Shown here: piece by piece, positions 1-7,835 of the stretch | Position numbering within the stretch: position 1 is the stretch's first letter | Layout: each line of letters starts with the position of its first letter | Source: Acidisphaera sp035272265 | Lineage (GTDB): Bacteria > Pseudomonadota > Alphaproteobacteria > Acetobacterales > Acetobacteraceae | Assembly (NCBI GenBank): GCA_035272265.1 | Contig: DATEQV010000494.1 | Coordinates: 1-24,544 of the forward strand | Length of the DNA: 24,544 nucleotides | Direction: 5' to 3' | The notes under the pieces: generated by a model | Database searches by the model: none | What the model was told of the DNA's origin: nothing | The model's input: the letters and a program-made list of their open reading frames with translations, nothing else | Position numbers and translations under genes: made by a program

Positions 1-108
1 AGCATCTCAAGCAGATCGTGCCGTCCGGCATTGCCCGTCCGAGGATCGTCCAAACCCTCAAAGCAGGCCGTGAAACCATCCATCGCCGCCCCCTGTGACC
101 AACACCAA

Positions 109-129
109 GGGGTAGAATCGATTCGCCCC
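109..129. promoter_or_regulatory. Dyad-symmetric site upstream of the sheath chimera gene
   Basis: GGGG-TA-GAATCGATTC-G-CCCC forms a near-perfect dyad: the central 10 bases are a perfect palindrome, flanked by GGGG and CCCC. It lies about 145 bases before the first gene in the only long non-coding stretch at the left edge (1-274). It could be an operator or a short hairpin. I see no convincing -35/-10 pair or sigma-54 GG-N10-GC element, and no supportable gene in 1-274. Chance symmetry in GC-rich DNA cannot be excluded. Confidence 0.25.
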
Positions 130-274
130 GAGCCGGGCAACCGCAACATCAGCTTGTCAAGCAAATTCCAAATGCGATTCCCCTGCCATGACGCGGCCGG
201 CGAGTTCCGGTCATCGGCGCGCTGGTGTAGTCTCGTGCGGCACGCAGATCGAACGAGCGCCGGGGAGACAGCCG

Positions 275-2113
275 ATGCGGTACGAGGTCAACTTCGGAAC
301 CATCGGCGGAAAGCCGCCGAAAGCGCCGTCCGCCGGCACCAAGTTCCGCCTCGCCCTGCTCGGCGATTTCTCCGGCCGCGCCAACGCCGGCAAGCTCGAG
401 ACCGGCGAGGCGCTGGCGACGCGCAAGCCGATCAAGGTCGACGTCGACAATCTCGACACCGTGCTCGAGCGGATGAAGATCCAGCTCGCGCTGACGCTGG
501 ACGGCGACGAGGCGTCCGTGACGGTGCCGGTCGGGTCGATGGACGACTTCCACCCCGACCAGATCGTCGAGAACGTCGAGCTGTTCGACCAGCTGCGCAC
601 CCTGCGCCGCAACCTCGGCAACAAGGCCACGTTCGACCGCGCCGCGAAGGAGGTGCTGTCGTGGAGCGGCGAGGAGGCGTTGCCGCCGCCGCCGCGGCGC
701 GCCGCCGGTGCGGCGATCGCGACCGACCGCAAGCTGTCCGACTTCGCCCGCCTGACCGGACGGCCGAGCACGCGCGAAGCCGCGGAGAGCTCGGCCGATG
801 AGCTGATCCGCCGGCTGGTCGGCCCCTTCATCGTGCCCGCGCGCGACGCGCGCCAGGACCAGCTCACGGCACGGGTGGACGAGGCGCTGTCGGCGAGCAT
901 GCGCCGCGTGCTGCACCACCCCGACTTCCAGACCGCCGAGGCCATGTGGCGCTGCCTGGAGTTCCTGGTCCGGCGCATCGAAACCGGTGCGGCGATGGAG
1001 ATCGTGCTGTACGACGTCTCCGCCGAGGAACTGGCGGCCGACGTCGCGGCGACCGACGCGCTCGACCAGAGCGGGCTGTACGGCATGCTGGTCGAGCAGC
1101 CGGCGCTGGACGCGCATCAGGGCCCGCTGTCCGCGGTCATCGGCCTGTACACGTTCGAGCTGATGCCGCCGCATGCCGACCTGCTCGGGCGCGTCGCGCT
1201 GGTCGCCGGTGCGGCCGGCGCGCCGTTCATCGCGGGCATCGCCCCCGACCCGCTGAAGACGCCGATGCACGAGCAGCATCCGCTGACGCAGGACGCATGG
1301 GCGGCGCTGCGGGAGCATCCCGCCGCGGCCTATCTCGGCCTCGCCACGCCGCGGTTTCTGCTGCGCATGCCGTACGGCAAGAAGTCCGACCCGATCGACG
1401 CCTTCGCGTTCGAGGAGTTCACCCGCCAAGGCGGCCTGTCGGGCATGCTGTGGGGCCATCCCGCGCTGATCCCGGCGCTGCTGCTCGCCGAGACGTTCGC
1501 GCAGCAGGGCAAGAAGATGCAGCTCGGCAAGGTCATGGGCGTGGGCGACATCGCCTATTACGTGATGACCGACACCGACGGCGAGCAGATTGCGCTGCCC
1601 TGCACCGAACGCCTCTACACCGAGAAGCAGGCGGTCGGCGTGGCGAATTTCGGCGTGATGCCGCTGGTCAGCCTGCGCGGCCGGCCGGAACTTCGGCTCG
1701 CCGGTTTCAACGCGCTCGGCGGCGCACCGCTCGCGGGCTTCTGGGCGCCGGCCGACATCAAGCCGAAACCCGCCGCGCCCCCGCCCGCCCCGCCCGCACC
1801 CGCTGCGCCGGCGCCCGCCGCCGCGCCGGCCGAAGAAGCCGCGCCGGAAGCGGCCGGCGAAGCACCCACCGAGGCCGCGGCCGAACCGGCGGCCGCGCCG
1901 GCCGCCGAGGAGATGGCCGACCTCGACGCCCTGCTTGCGAGCCTCGATGCGACGGCGGCCGCACCCGCGCCCGCAACGGCGCCCGAACCGGCGGCGGACG
2001 CCGCGGTCGACGAGCTCGATGCGCTGCTGGCAAGCCTCAATGCGCCGCCGCCGCCGGCCGAGCCCGACGCCACCGAAGCTGAGCTCGATGCGCTGCTCGC
2101 GTCGCTGAAATAG
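275..2113 (+). CDS. TssB-TssC chimeric sheath-like protein with C-terminal LDALLASL repeats
   Basis: A 612-residue protein. Residues about 1-135 resemble the small sheath subunit TssB/VipA (FRLALLGDFSGR, KPIKVDVDNLDTVLERM, MDDFHPDQIVENV). Residues about 180-495 resemble the large subunit TssC/VipB (VLHHPDFQTAEAMWRCLEFL, GAPFIAGIAP, RFLLRMPYGKKSDPIDAFAFEE). Compared with the complete TssC encoded at 13551, the match stops near LGVMPLV-type residues, so about 100 C-terminal residues of TssC are missing. They are replaced by an Ala/Pro linker (about 495-545) and three copies of (D/E)LDALLASL at residues 549-557, 580-588 and 603-611. The start at 275 is chosen because GGGGAGA precedes it at good spacing and the TssB homology begins there; an in-frame ATG at 188 has no such support. 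It probably acts with the T6SS sheath or baseplate, perhaps as a specialised or capping subunit. That role is inference. Confidence 0.82.
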   Translation: MRYEVNFGTIGGKPPKAPSAGTKFRLALLGDFSGRANAGKLETGEALATRKPIKVDVDNLDTVLERMKIQLALTLDGDEASVTVPVGSMDDFHPDQIVENVELFDQLRTLRRNLGNKATFDRAAKEVLSWSGEEALPPPPRRAAGAAIATDRKLSDFARLTGRPSTREAAESSADELIRRLVGPFIVPARDARQDQLTARVDEALSASMRRVLHHPDFQTAEAMWRCLEFLVRRIETGAAMEIVLYDVSAEELAADVAATDALDQSGLYGMLVEQPALDAHQGPLSAVIGLYTFELMPPHADLLGRVALVAGAAGAPFIAGIAPDPLKTPMHEQHPLTQDAWAALREHPAAAYLGLATPRFLLRMPYGKKSDPIDAFAFEEFTRQGGLSGMLWGHPALIPALLLAETFAQQGKKMQLGKVMGVGDIAYYVMTDTDGEQIALPCTERLYTEKQAVGVANFGVMPLVSLRGRPELRLAGFNALGGAPLAGFWAPADIKPKPAAPPPAPPAPAAPAPAAAPAEEAAPEAAGEAPTEAAAEPAAAPAAEEMADLDALLASLDATAAAPAPATAPEPAADAAVDELDALLASLNAPPPPAEPDATEAELDALLASLK

Positions 2114-2146
2114 ACGCGCCGTCTCTTCCGGCGGCGCCGGTCGCGG

Positions 2147-2710
2147 TTACGCCGCCGGTTCGGGCATGCTCGTCGAGATGTCGATGCGCTGGCTTTCCGT
2201 GGCCACGCCGACCACGTCCTCGAGCCCGCGCGTGCCGCGTCCGATCCGCTCGCGCGCGACGCCCGCCTCGACCAGGGCGTCCTCGACCAGTTGCGCGCGC
2301 AGGCGCGAGAGGTCGGCGATCGCCTTCGGCCCGGCGGGATCGAGAAACTCGATGACGTCCAGGCTGGCCTCCGGGTTCTCGCGCGCCCACGCGGCGACGG
2401 AGGCGATGCTCGTCATGGCGTCGCGATCGAGCAGCGCCGACCACTCGGCGAAGAAGATCGAGGAATTGGTCGACAAGCTGCGCCGTATCCGGGCCACGAT
2501 GGCCGGATGGATCAGCCACGGGTCGCCCAGCGTCTCCTGCGGACCGCAGAGCTGCGTCCAAAGCCCCATGACCTCGGACTTGTTTTCGCAGGGCACCAGT
2601 TCGATGCTAATGTCGTCGGCGAGCGTATTTGCCAGGAGGTCTCCGATAAACGGCTCGCCGCCGACCAGCCAGACCCGTCCTCGGAATTCGGCCAGTGTGA
2701 TATCCGCCAT
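2147..2710 (-). CDS. Divergent OmpA-like domain protein without signal peptide
   Basis: A 187-residue protein on the strand opposite to its T6SS neighbours. Residues about 84-178 follow the OmpA C-terminal pattern: SIFFAEWSALLDRDAM, then VIEFLDPAG, then LSRLRAQLVEDALVEAGV and ESQRIDI, corresponding to the family's F-x-F..., GYTD-x-x-G, LSxxRAxxV and RRV-x-I blocks. The Asp (124) and Arg (138) used by OmpA domains to grip diaminopimelate are present, with the loop between them one residue shorter than in E. coli OmpA. The N-terminal 80 residues (LAEFRGRVWLVGGEPFIGDLLANTL) are not recognised. No signal peptide, lipobox or membrane segment is visible, so it may act in the cytosol, where peptidoglycan is absent. 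The start at 2710 is preceded by AGGGAG at suitable spacing; a longer frame from 2776 would run into the divergent promoter region. Assignment of the fold is by motif reading only. Confidence 0.72.
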   Translation of the reverse strand: MADITLAEFRGRVWLVGGEPFIGDLLANTLADDISIELVPCENKSEVMGLWTQLCGPQETLGDPWLIHPAIVARIRRSLSTNSSIFFAEWSALLDRDAMTSIASVAAWARENPEASLDVIEFLDPAGPKAIADLSRLRAQLVEDALVEAGVARERIGRGTRGLEDVVGVATESQRIDISTSMPEPAA

Positions 2711-2794
2711 GCGATACTCCCTGATCCCGGCCCGGACGATCGATTGTGGCAACCCTGGTGACGTCGGCCGTTGCACGAGCCGAGGCGCGCATCG
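2711..2794. promoter_or_regulatory. Divergent spacer between the OmpA-like gene and tagH
   Basis: The 84 bases between two divergently transcribed genes must hold the minus-strand gene's promoter, and possibly that of the tagH-tssM run. No clear consensus -35/-10 or sigma-54 element was found. AGGGAG near the left edge serves the minus-strand gene as ribosome-binding site. Confidence 0.35.
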
Positions 2795-4375
2795 ATGCCG
2801 CTGATTCTGACCATCAAGCCGGCCCAGGGTCGCGGCGATCGCCAGATTCGAACGCTCGGTAAGGGAACACTAACGATCGGCCGGGCCTCGGGCAACGACT
2901 GGGTCCTGGCCGATCCGGAACTTCATCTCTCGCGCACGCATTGCATGGTCGCGTTCGAAGGCGGCCGCTACGTGCTCACCGACCTGAGCACGAACGGGCT
3001 GCTGATCAACGGCGCGCAGGAGCCGACCAAGCGCAACAGCCGCGTGGTGCTGACCGACGGCGACAGCGTGCGCCTCGGCGGCTACATCCTCGAGGTGGCC
3101 GAGGCCGAGGAGGCGGCCGGCCCGTCGCCGGCGATGGGCGGCAGCAGCTTCGTCGCACCGCGCGCCGATCCGTTCGCCCCCGACGCAGGCAGTCCGCTCG
3201 ACGTCGATCCGCTCGACGATCCGCTCGGCCGCCCGCCGCCCGAGAGCTTCCAGCATCCGCTGCGCGCCCCGCCGCCCGCGCTGCGCACCGAGGATCCGTT
3301 CGACGCGGCCGAGCACGACAGGCGGCGCCGCCCCGTCGACGACACCGACTCCGACCTGTTCCGCGGCAAGCGCGAGGCCGAGCCGTGGCAAGGCCCGGCG
3401 ATGCGCGAGTCCGGTGGGCCGGGGTCGCAAGCCTATGCCCGAACCCCTCGGCGCCCCATCGATCCGGTCAACCTCAACGAGGTCGACTTCGACGCGCTGA
3501 TCGGCGACGAGCCGCCGTCGCCTGGCGGTCGTCCGGCGGCGGCGCCGAAGCCGCCCGCTGCCGCACCCGTGCCGGAGGCGCTCGCGCGGTCCATCGACGA
3601 CCTGCTGGGCGACTTCCCGATGGCGCCGCCATCGACGCCCCCATCGGCACAAGCGGCCGCGCCGGCCGCTCGGCCGCCCCCGCCGCCTGCCGCCCCGGTG
3701 CGGGCCGAGATGCCCGCCGCCGCCCCCTCGCCGTTCGACGAGCCGGCGCCGCAAGCGGCCAGGCCGGCGCCGGCCGCCGCGTCGGCGAGCCCCGGGGCTG
3801 CCGCGCTGGTGGCCGCGTTTCTGGACGGCGCGGGCCTGCCGCCCGATGCGCTCGGCGCGCAGGACCCGCAGGCCGCGATGCGCGCCATGGGCGCGTTGTT
3901 CGCCGCCTTCGTCAGCGGCACGCGCGACGTGCTGATGTCGCGGTCCGAGGTCAAGCACGAGATGCGCGTGGAACGGACGATGATTCGCGCCCGCGACAAT
4001 AACGTGCTGAAGTTCTCATTGTCGTCGCAGGATGCGGCCGCCGCGTTGCTGCACCCCGACCGGCCCGGCTACAAGCCGCCGCTGGATGCCGTGCAGGAAG
4101 CCTTCAACGACATCCGGGTGCACGAGATGGCGGTGATGGCGGGGATGCAGACCGCGCTGATCGCGCTGCTCAAGCGGTTCGATCCTGCCGGGCTGGAGAC
4201 GCGGCTGCAGCGCGGCATGCTCGACAGCATCCTGCCCGCCGCCCGCAAGGCGCGTTTCTGGGAGCTGTTCTGCACGACCTACAAGGACATCGCCGCCGAA
4301 GCCGAGGAGGACTTCCATTCGATCTTCGGCCGCGAGTTCGTGCGCGCCTACGACGCGCAGGTCCGCAAGGTCTGA
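2795..4375 (+). CDS. tagH: T6SS-associated FHA domain protein TagH
   Basis: A 526-residue protein with a forkhead-associated domain at about residues 15-105. The phosphothreonine-reading residues are visible: GRASGNDW, then LSRTHC (the SRxH motif), then LSTNGLLING. The middle (about 120-345) is a long Pro/Ala/Asp-rich linker. The C-terminal 180 residues (RAMGALFAAFVSGTRDVL ... FWELFCTTYKDIAAEAEEDF) match the conserved C-terminal domain of TagH/Fha proteins. FHA proteins of this family activate T6SS assembly after a PpkA-type kinase phosphorylates a partner; the likely partner here is TssL, which has a fitting Thr15. No kinase or phosphatase gene is in the window. The start at 2795 is preferred over 2771 because the FHA homology starts at MPLILTIKP and a GAGG lies upstream. 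Confidence 0.93.
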   Translation: MPLILTIKPAQGRGDRQIRTLGKGTLTIGRASGNDWVLADPELHLSRTHCMVAFEGGRYVLTDLSTNGLLINGAQEPTKRNSRVVLTDGDSVRLGGYILEVAEAEEAAGPSPAMGGSSFVAPRADPFAPDAGSPLDVDPLDDPLGRPPPESFQHPLRAPPPALRTEDPFDAAEHDRRRRPVDDTDSDLFRGKREAEPWQGPAMRESGGPGSQAYARTPRRPIDPVNLNEVDFDALIGDEPPSPGGRPAAAPKPPAAAPVPEALARSIDDLLGDFPMAPPSTPPSAQAAAPAARPPPPPAAPVRAEMPAAAPSPFDEPAPQAARPAPAAASASPGAAALVAAFLDGAGLPPDALGAQDPQAAMRAMGALFAAFVSGTRDVLMSRSEVKHEMRVERTMIRARDNNVLKFSLSSQDAAAALLHPDRPGYKPPLDAVQEAFNDIRVHEMAVMAGMQTALIALLKRFDPAGLETRLQRGMLDSILPAARKARFWELFCTTYKDIAAEAEEDFHSIFGREFVRAYDAQVRKV

Positions 4376-4415
4376 CGCAGCCCGGGGCGCGGGAGCGCAT
4401 CGCGGCGGGGCGGAA

Positions 4416-4439
4416 CGGCACGGCACGGCACGGCACGGC
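4416..4439. repeat. CGGCA pentanucleotide tandem repeat
   Basis: Four full CGGCA units and a partial fifth (CGGC) run head to tail in the 174-base gap between tagH and tssJ. The tract is non-coding and could vary in copy number by slippage, changing the spacing of the leader upstream of tssJ. No effect on expression can be shown from the sequence. Confidence 0.7.
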
Positions 4440-4486
4440 CATCCTGGCACGCGCGGGGTGAACGTCAATCAATGCGCGCGCCGCGC

Positions 4487-4503
4487 GGACGGGACTTCCG
4501 TCC
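4487..4503. other. Short hairpin upstream of tssJ
   Basis: GGACGG and CCGTCC form a perfect 6-base stem around a 5-base loop (GACTT), about 47 bases before the tssJ start. There is no T-run after it, so it is not a clear terminator. It may be leader RNA structure or chance. Confidence 0.25.
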
Positions 4504-4549
4504 TGCGTGCTTGCGGGGGTAAGAACGACTCTTCACCGGGGGATCTCGC

Positions 4550-5038
4550 ATGACACGTTGGCTGAATGTTGCTGGCGCGTTCGGGGTCGCCTTGCTGGCG
4601 GGCTGCAGCTCTCCGCCGCCCCCGCCGCCGCCGACCGTGGTCAACATCACCTTGAAGACCGGGCCGGACGTCAACCCGACGCCGAGCGGCGCCGCCGCGC
4701 CGCTGGCGCTGCGCGTCTATCAGCTGACCTCGGCCGCCAACTTCAACGCGGCGGAGTTCTTCCCGCTGTACAATTCCGATTCCGCCACGCTGAAGAGCGA
4801 CATCGTGCAGCGCGACGACTTCCTGATGCCGCCGGGCGACACCAAGACCGACATGCTGCAGCCGAAGGAGCCGGTGACGGCGATCGCCATCTTCGGCGCC
4901 TACCGGGATTTCCAGCATGCGACCTGGCGCGCGTCGACGGACATCCCGCCGCACAAGACGACCGACATCACGGTGACGGCCGGACGCAACGGGATCACCC
5001 TGAAGGTCCAGACGCAGCCGGCGAAGCCGGCCTCGTAG
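4550..5038 (+). CDS. tssJ: T6SS outer-membrane lipoprotein TssJ
   Basis: A 162-residue lipoprotein. The signal peptide ends in the lipobox LLAGC with the lipidated Cys at residue 19, followed by a run of eight prolines after two serines. The rest fits the TssJ beta-sandwich: LALRVYQLTSAANFNAAEFF, then DDFLMPPGDTKT, then VTAIAIFGAYRDF and TTDITVTAGRNGITL. TssJ anchors TssM at the outer membrane. Position directly before tssK, tssL and tssM agrees. GGGGGAT upstream of the ATG is a reasonable ribosome-binding site. Length is normal for the family. Confidence 0.95.
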   Translation: MTRWLNVAGAFGVALLAGCSSPPPPPPPTVVNITLKTGPDVNPTPSGAAAPLALRVYQLTSAANFNAAEFFPLYNSDSATLKSDIVQRDDFLMPPGDTKTDMLQPKEPVTAIAIFGAYRDFQHATWRASTDIPPHKTTDITVTAGRNGITLKVQTQPAKPAS

Positions 5039-5086
5039 GATGAACCGAGCCGTCACGTCGCCGCCGGCCGGAGCGGGACGCACCGG

Positions 5087-6424
5087 ATGAGCTGGGAGAA
5101 CAAGGTCGTCTGGACCGAAGGCCTGTTCCTCCAGCCGCAGCACCTGCAGCAGCAGGACCGTTACGTGGACCGGCTGGTGCGCAACAGCACCATGGGCCTG
5201 CGCCCGTTTCCCTGGGGACTGACCGAGCTGTCGCTGGACACCGACATGCTCACCCTGGGCAAGTTCGCCGTCCGCTCGGCCGCCGGCACCCTGCCCGACG
5301 GGACGCCGTTCAACATCCCGCAGGACGTCGACCATCCGGCGCCCATCGACCTGCCGGAATCCACGCGCAACGCGCAGGTGTTCCTGCAACTGCCGACGCG
5401 CCAGATGGGCGGCGTGGAGACGGCGCCGAAGCAGATCACCGAGACGGTGGCGCGCTACGTCACCGACGAGCTGGAAGCCGTGGACATCAACGCCGGTTAT
5501 ATCGGCTCCGCCACCTTGCCGGTCGGCAAGCTGCGGCTGCGCTACGCGCTGGAGCACGAGGCGCGGTCCGGCTTCACCGCGGTCGGGCTCGCCCGCATCG
5601 TCGAGGTGCGGGCCGACAAGAGCACGGTGCTCGACGAGGGGTTCATCCCGCCGCTGCTGACGTGCAACGCATCGAGCGTGGTCGCCGGCTTCATTAGCCA
5701 GTTGCAGGGACTGCTGCACCACCGCGCGGAGGCCCTGGCCGGGCGGGTGTCGGAGACCGCGACGCGCGGCGCGGGGGAGATCTCCGACCTGCTGCTCCTG
5801 CAGGTCTGCAACACCTACGAGCCGCTGTTCACGCATCTCGCCGGCATCGTGCAGCAGCTGCATCCGGAGACGTTCTACCGGATCGCGGTCAGTCTCGCGG
5901 GCGAGCTCGCGACCTTCACCGACAGCCGCAAGCGGCCCGCCGCCTTCCCGCTGTACAAGCACGACGACCTGCAGGCGACGTTCCGCCCGGTGATGGCGGC
6001 GCTGCGTCAGGCGCTGTCGGCCGTGCTGGAACAGACGGCGGTGGCCATCCCGTTGCAGGAGCGCAAGTTCGGCATCCGCGTGGGGCCGATCCTGGACCGC
6101 TCGCTGGTCACCGAGGCGACGTGGGTGCTGGCGGTCAAGGCGCAGATGCCGGTCGAGACGTTGCGGCGCAACTTCCCCAACCTGGTCAAGATCGGCCCCG
6201 TCGAGCAGATCCGCGAGCTGATCACGGTGGCGCTGCCGGGCATTCCGGCGCGCGCGCTGCCGGTGGCCCCGCGGCAACTTCCCTACTATGCCGGAACGAG
6301 TTATTTCGAACTGGACCGGACCAGTCCATACTGGGCGGCGCTCGCGCGCTCCGGTGGCATCGCGATCCATGTGACGGGCGAATTGCCGGGGCTCGAACTC
6401 GAGTGCTGGGCGATCCGGGGATGA
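5087..6424 (+). CDS. tssK: T6SS baseplate protein TssK
   Basis: A 445-residue protein of standard family length. The family's N-terminal signature is clear (WTEGLFLQPQHLQQQDRY, GLRPFPWGL), and the C-terminal domain shows YYAGTSYFELDRTSPYW and HVTGELPGLELECWAIRG. TssK joins the baseplate (TssEFG/VgrG) to the membrane complex through the cytoplasmic parts of TssL and TssM. It lies 48 bases after tssJ and only 4 bases before tssL, so it is very likely co-transcribed and possibly translationally coupled with tssL. Confidence 0.96.
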   Translation: MSWENKVVWTEGLFLQPQHLQQQDRYVDRLVRNSTMGLRPFPWGLTELSLDTDMLTLGKFAVRSAAGTLPDGTPFNIPQDVDHPAPIDLPESTRNAQVFLQLPTRQMGGVETAPKQITETVARYVTDELEAVDINAGYIGSATLPVGKLRLRYALEHEARSGFTAVGLARIVEVRADKSTVLDEGFIPPLLTCNASSVVAGFISQLQGLLHHRAEALAGRVSETATRGAGEISDLLLLQVCNTYEPLFTHLAGIVQQLHPETFYRIAVSLAGELATFTDSRKRPAAFPLYKHDDLQATFRPVMAALRQALSAVLEQTAVAIPLQERKFGIRVGPILDRSLVTEATWVLAVKAQMPVETLRRNFPNLVKIGPVEQIRELITVALPGIPARALPVAPRQLPYYAGTSYFELDRTSPYWAALARSGGIAIHVTGELPGLELECWAIRG

Positions 6425-6428
6425 GCGG

Positions 6429-7808
6429 ATGAGCGACGACCCCTTCGCTGAACCGTCCGATCCGGACCGGACGATGATCCGGCCCAGGCCGGGCGGCACG
6501 CGCGCGGCGGCAGCGGAGCCGCCGCCGCGGCCGGTGCAACTGGGCCCGGGCCCAGACCTGACGTCAGTGCCGACGATCGGCACCAACCCGCTGGTCGCGA
6601 TCGCCGCCCCGCTGCTCGCGGCGGCGATCCGCATCGCCAGCACCGGCCGGGGCGGCAATCCCGATGCCGACCTGCTGCGCCGCGGCTTGGTCGCCGAGGT
6701 CCGGCGCTTCGAACAGAACGCGCTGGCGACGGGCATGGACACGCGCCCGTTGCGCGCGGCCCGCTACGCGCTGTGCGCGACGATCGACGACCTCGTGCTC
6801 AGCACGCCGTGGGGTGCGGCCAGCACCTGGGCGCAGCAGAGCCTGACCTCGATCTTCCACACCGAGGTGATCGGCGGCGACCGCTTCTTCGACATCCTCG
6901 AACAGATGCAGAAGGATCTCGGCCGCAACGGCGAGGTGGTCGAGCTGATGTATCTGTGCACCTCGCTCGGCTTCGAGGGGCGCTACCGCGTGATGCCGCG
7001 CGGCGTCGCCGCGCTCAACGAACTGCGCGACTCCGTCTACCGCGTCATCCGCAACCGTCGCGGCGACTTCGAGCGCGAGCTGTCGCCGCACTGGCGCGGC
7101 CTGGACATGAGCCACCGCCCGCTGTTGCAGCGCGTGCCGCTGTGGGCGATCGCGCTCGGCACGGTGACGCTCGCGTTGCTGATCTATCTCGGCTTCAACT
7201 TCGCGCTGTCGGACAGCTCCGACGTCGCGTATGCGGAGCTGTACGGCCTGCCGCCGCGCGGCGCGCCGACGATGGTGCATGTTCCGGTCGACAGCTCGCC
7301 GGCTGCCGTCGCCGCCGCCCACAACCCGCCGCCGCCGCCCGCGGCACCGGTCGCGCCGAGCCGCTTCGCCGCACGGATCCACAAGTTCCTGGAGCCCGAA
7401 ATCAAGGCCGGTCTCGTCGTCGTGCTCGAGGACGCGCAGTCCGTCACCGTGCGGCTGACGAACCGCAACATGTTCGGCTCGGGCCAGGCGACGCTGAACT
7501 CGAGCTACCTTCCGCTGGTCGGGCGCATCGGCGAGGCGATCCAGGACGAGCCGGGCCACGTCGTGGTCAACGGCTACACCGACAACCAGCCGATCCACAC
7601 GCCGCGCTTCCCGTCGAACTTCGAGCTGTCGAAGGCGCGCGCGGACGTGGTCGCCGACCTGATCAAGGCGAAGCTCACGGACAAGAGCCGGGTCACCTCG
7701 GTCGGCAAGGCGGACGCCGAGCCGCTCGAGCCCAACACCACCCCGGAGGGCCGGCAGGCGAACCGCCGGACCGAGATCGTGCTCACGAAAGAGACCAATT
7801 CGCCGTGA
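6429..7808 (+). CDS. tssL: T6SS inner-membrane protein TssL with C-terminal OmpA domain
   Basis: A 459-residue extended TssL. The N-terminal tail has DPDRTMIRPRPGG with Thr15, the pattern of the phosphorylated threonine described for Agrobacterium TssL, which is read by the FHA protein. Residues about 50-225 are the cytoplasmic DotU/IcmH domain (PLLAAAIRIAS, ALCATIDDLVLSTPWG, SLGFEGRYRV). One membrane helix follows at about 237-259 (LWAIALGTVTLALLIYLGF), then a Pro/Ala linker. The periplasmic OmpA-like domain is at about 347-456 (VNGYTDNQPIH, FELSKARADVV, RRTEIVLT), expected to bind peptidoglycan. GGGGA upstream gives a good ribosome-binding site. It partners TssM and TssJ in the trans-envelope complex. 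Confidence 0.96.
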   Translation: MSDDPFAEPSDPDRTMIRPRPGGTRAAAAEPPPRPVQLGPGPDLTSVPTIGTNPLVAIAAPLLAAAIRIASTGRGGNPDADLLRRGLVAEVRRFEQNALATGMDTRPLRAARYALCATIDDLVLSTPWGAASTWAQQSLTSIFHTEVIGGDRFFDILEQMQKDLGRNGEVVELMYLCTSLGFEGRYRVMPRGVAALNELRDSVYRVIRNRRGDFERELSPHWRGLDMSHRPLLQRVPLWAIALGTVTLALLIYLGFNFALSDSSDVAYAELYGLPPRGAPTMVHVPVDSSPAAVAAAHNPPPPPAAPVAPSRFAARIHKFLEPEIKAGLVVVLEDAQSVTVRLTNRNMFGSGQATLNSSYLPLVGRIGEAIQDEPGHVVVNGYTDNQPIHTPRFPSNFELSKARADVVADLIKAKLTDKSRVTSVGKADAEPLEPNTTPEGRQANRRTEIVLTKETNSP

Positions 7809-7835
7809 TCCCCGTGCAACGACAGGGCTGACGCG

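Noticed and set aside
1..274. End of an upstream gene or an RNA gene at the left edge
   Set aside because: No frame here gives a recognisable protein and no tRNA or rRNA pattern was seen.
149..1459. Long minus-strand open frame (436 residues) opposite the TssB-TssC chimera
   Set aside because: Its translation is Arg/Gly/Gln-rich with no family features, and the + strand has clear sheath homology. It is a GC-driven shadow.
2746..2774. Possible sigma-54 promoter (TGGCA ... TTGCA) before tagH
   Set aside because: The spacing between the two boxes is far too long for the GG-N10-GC rule.
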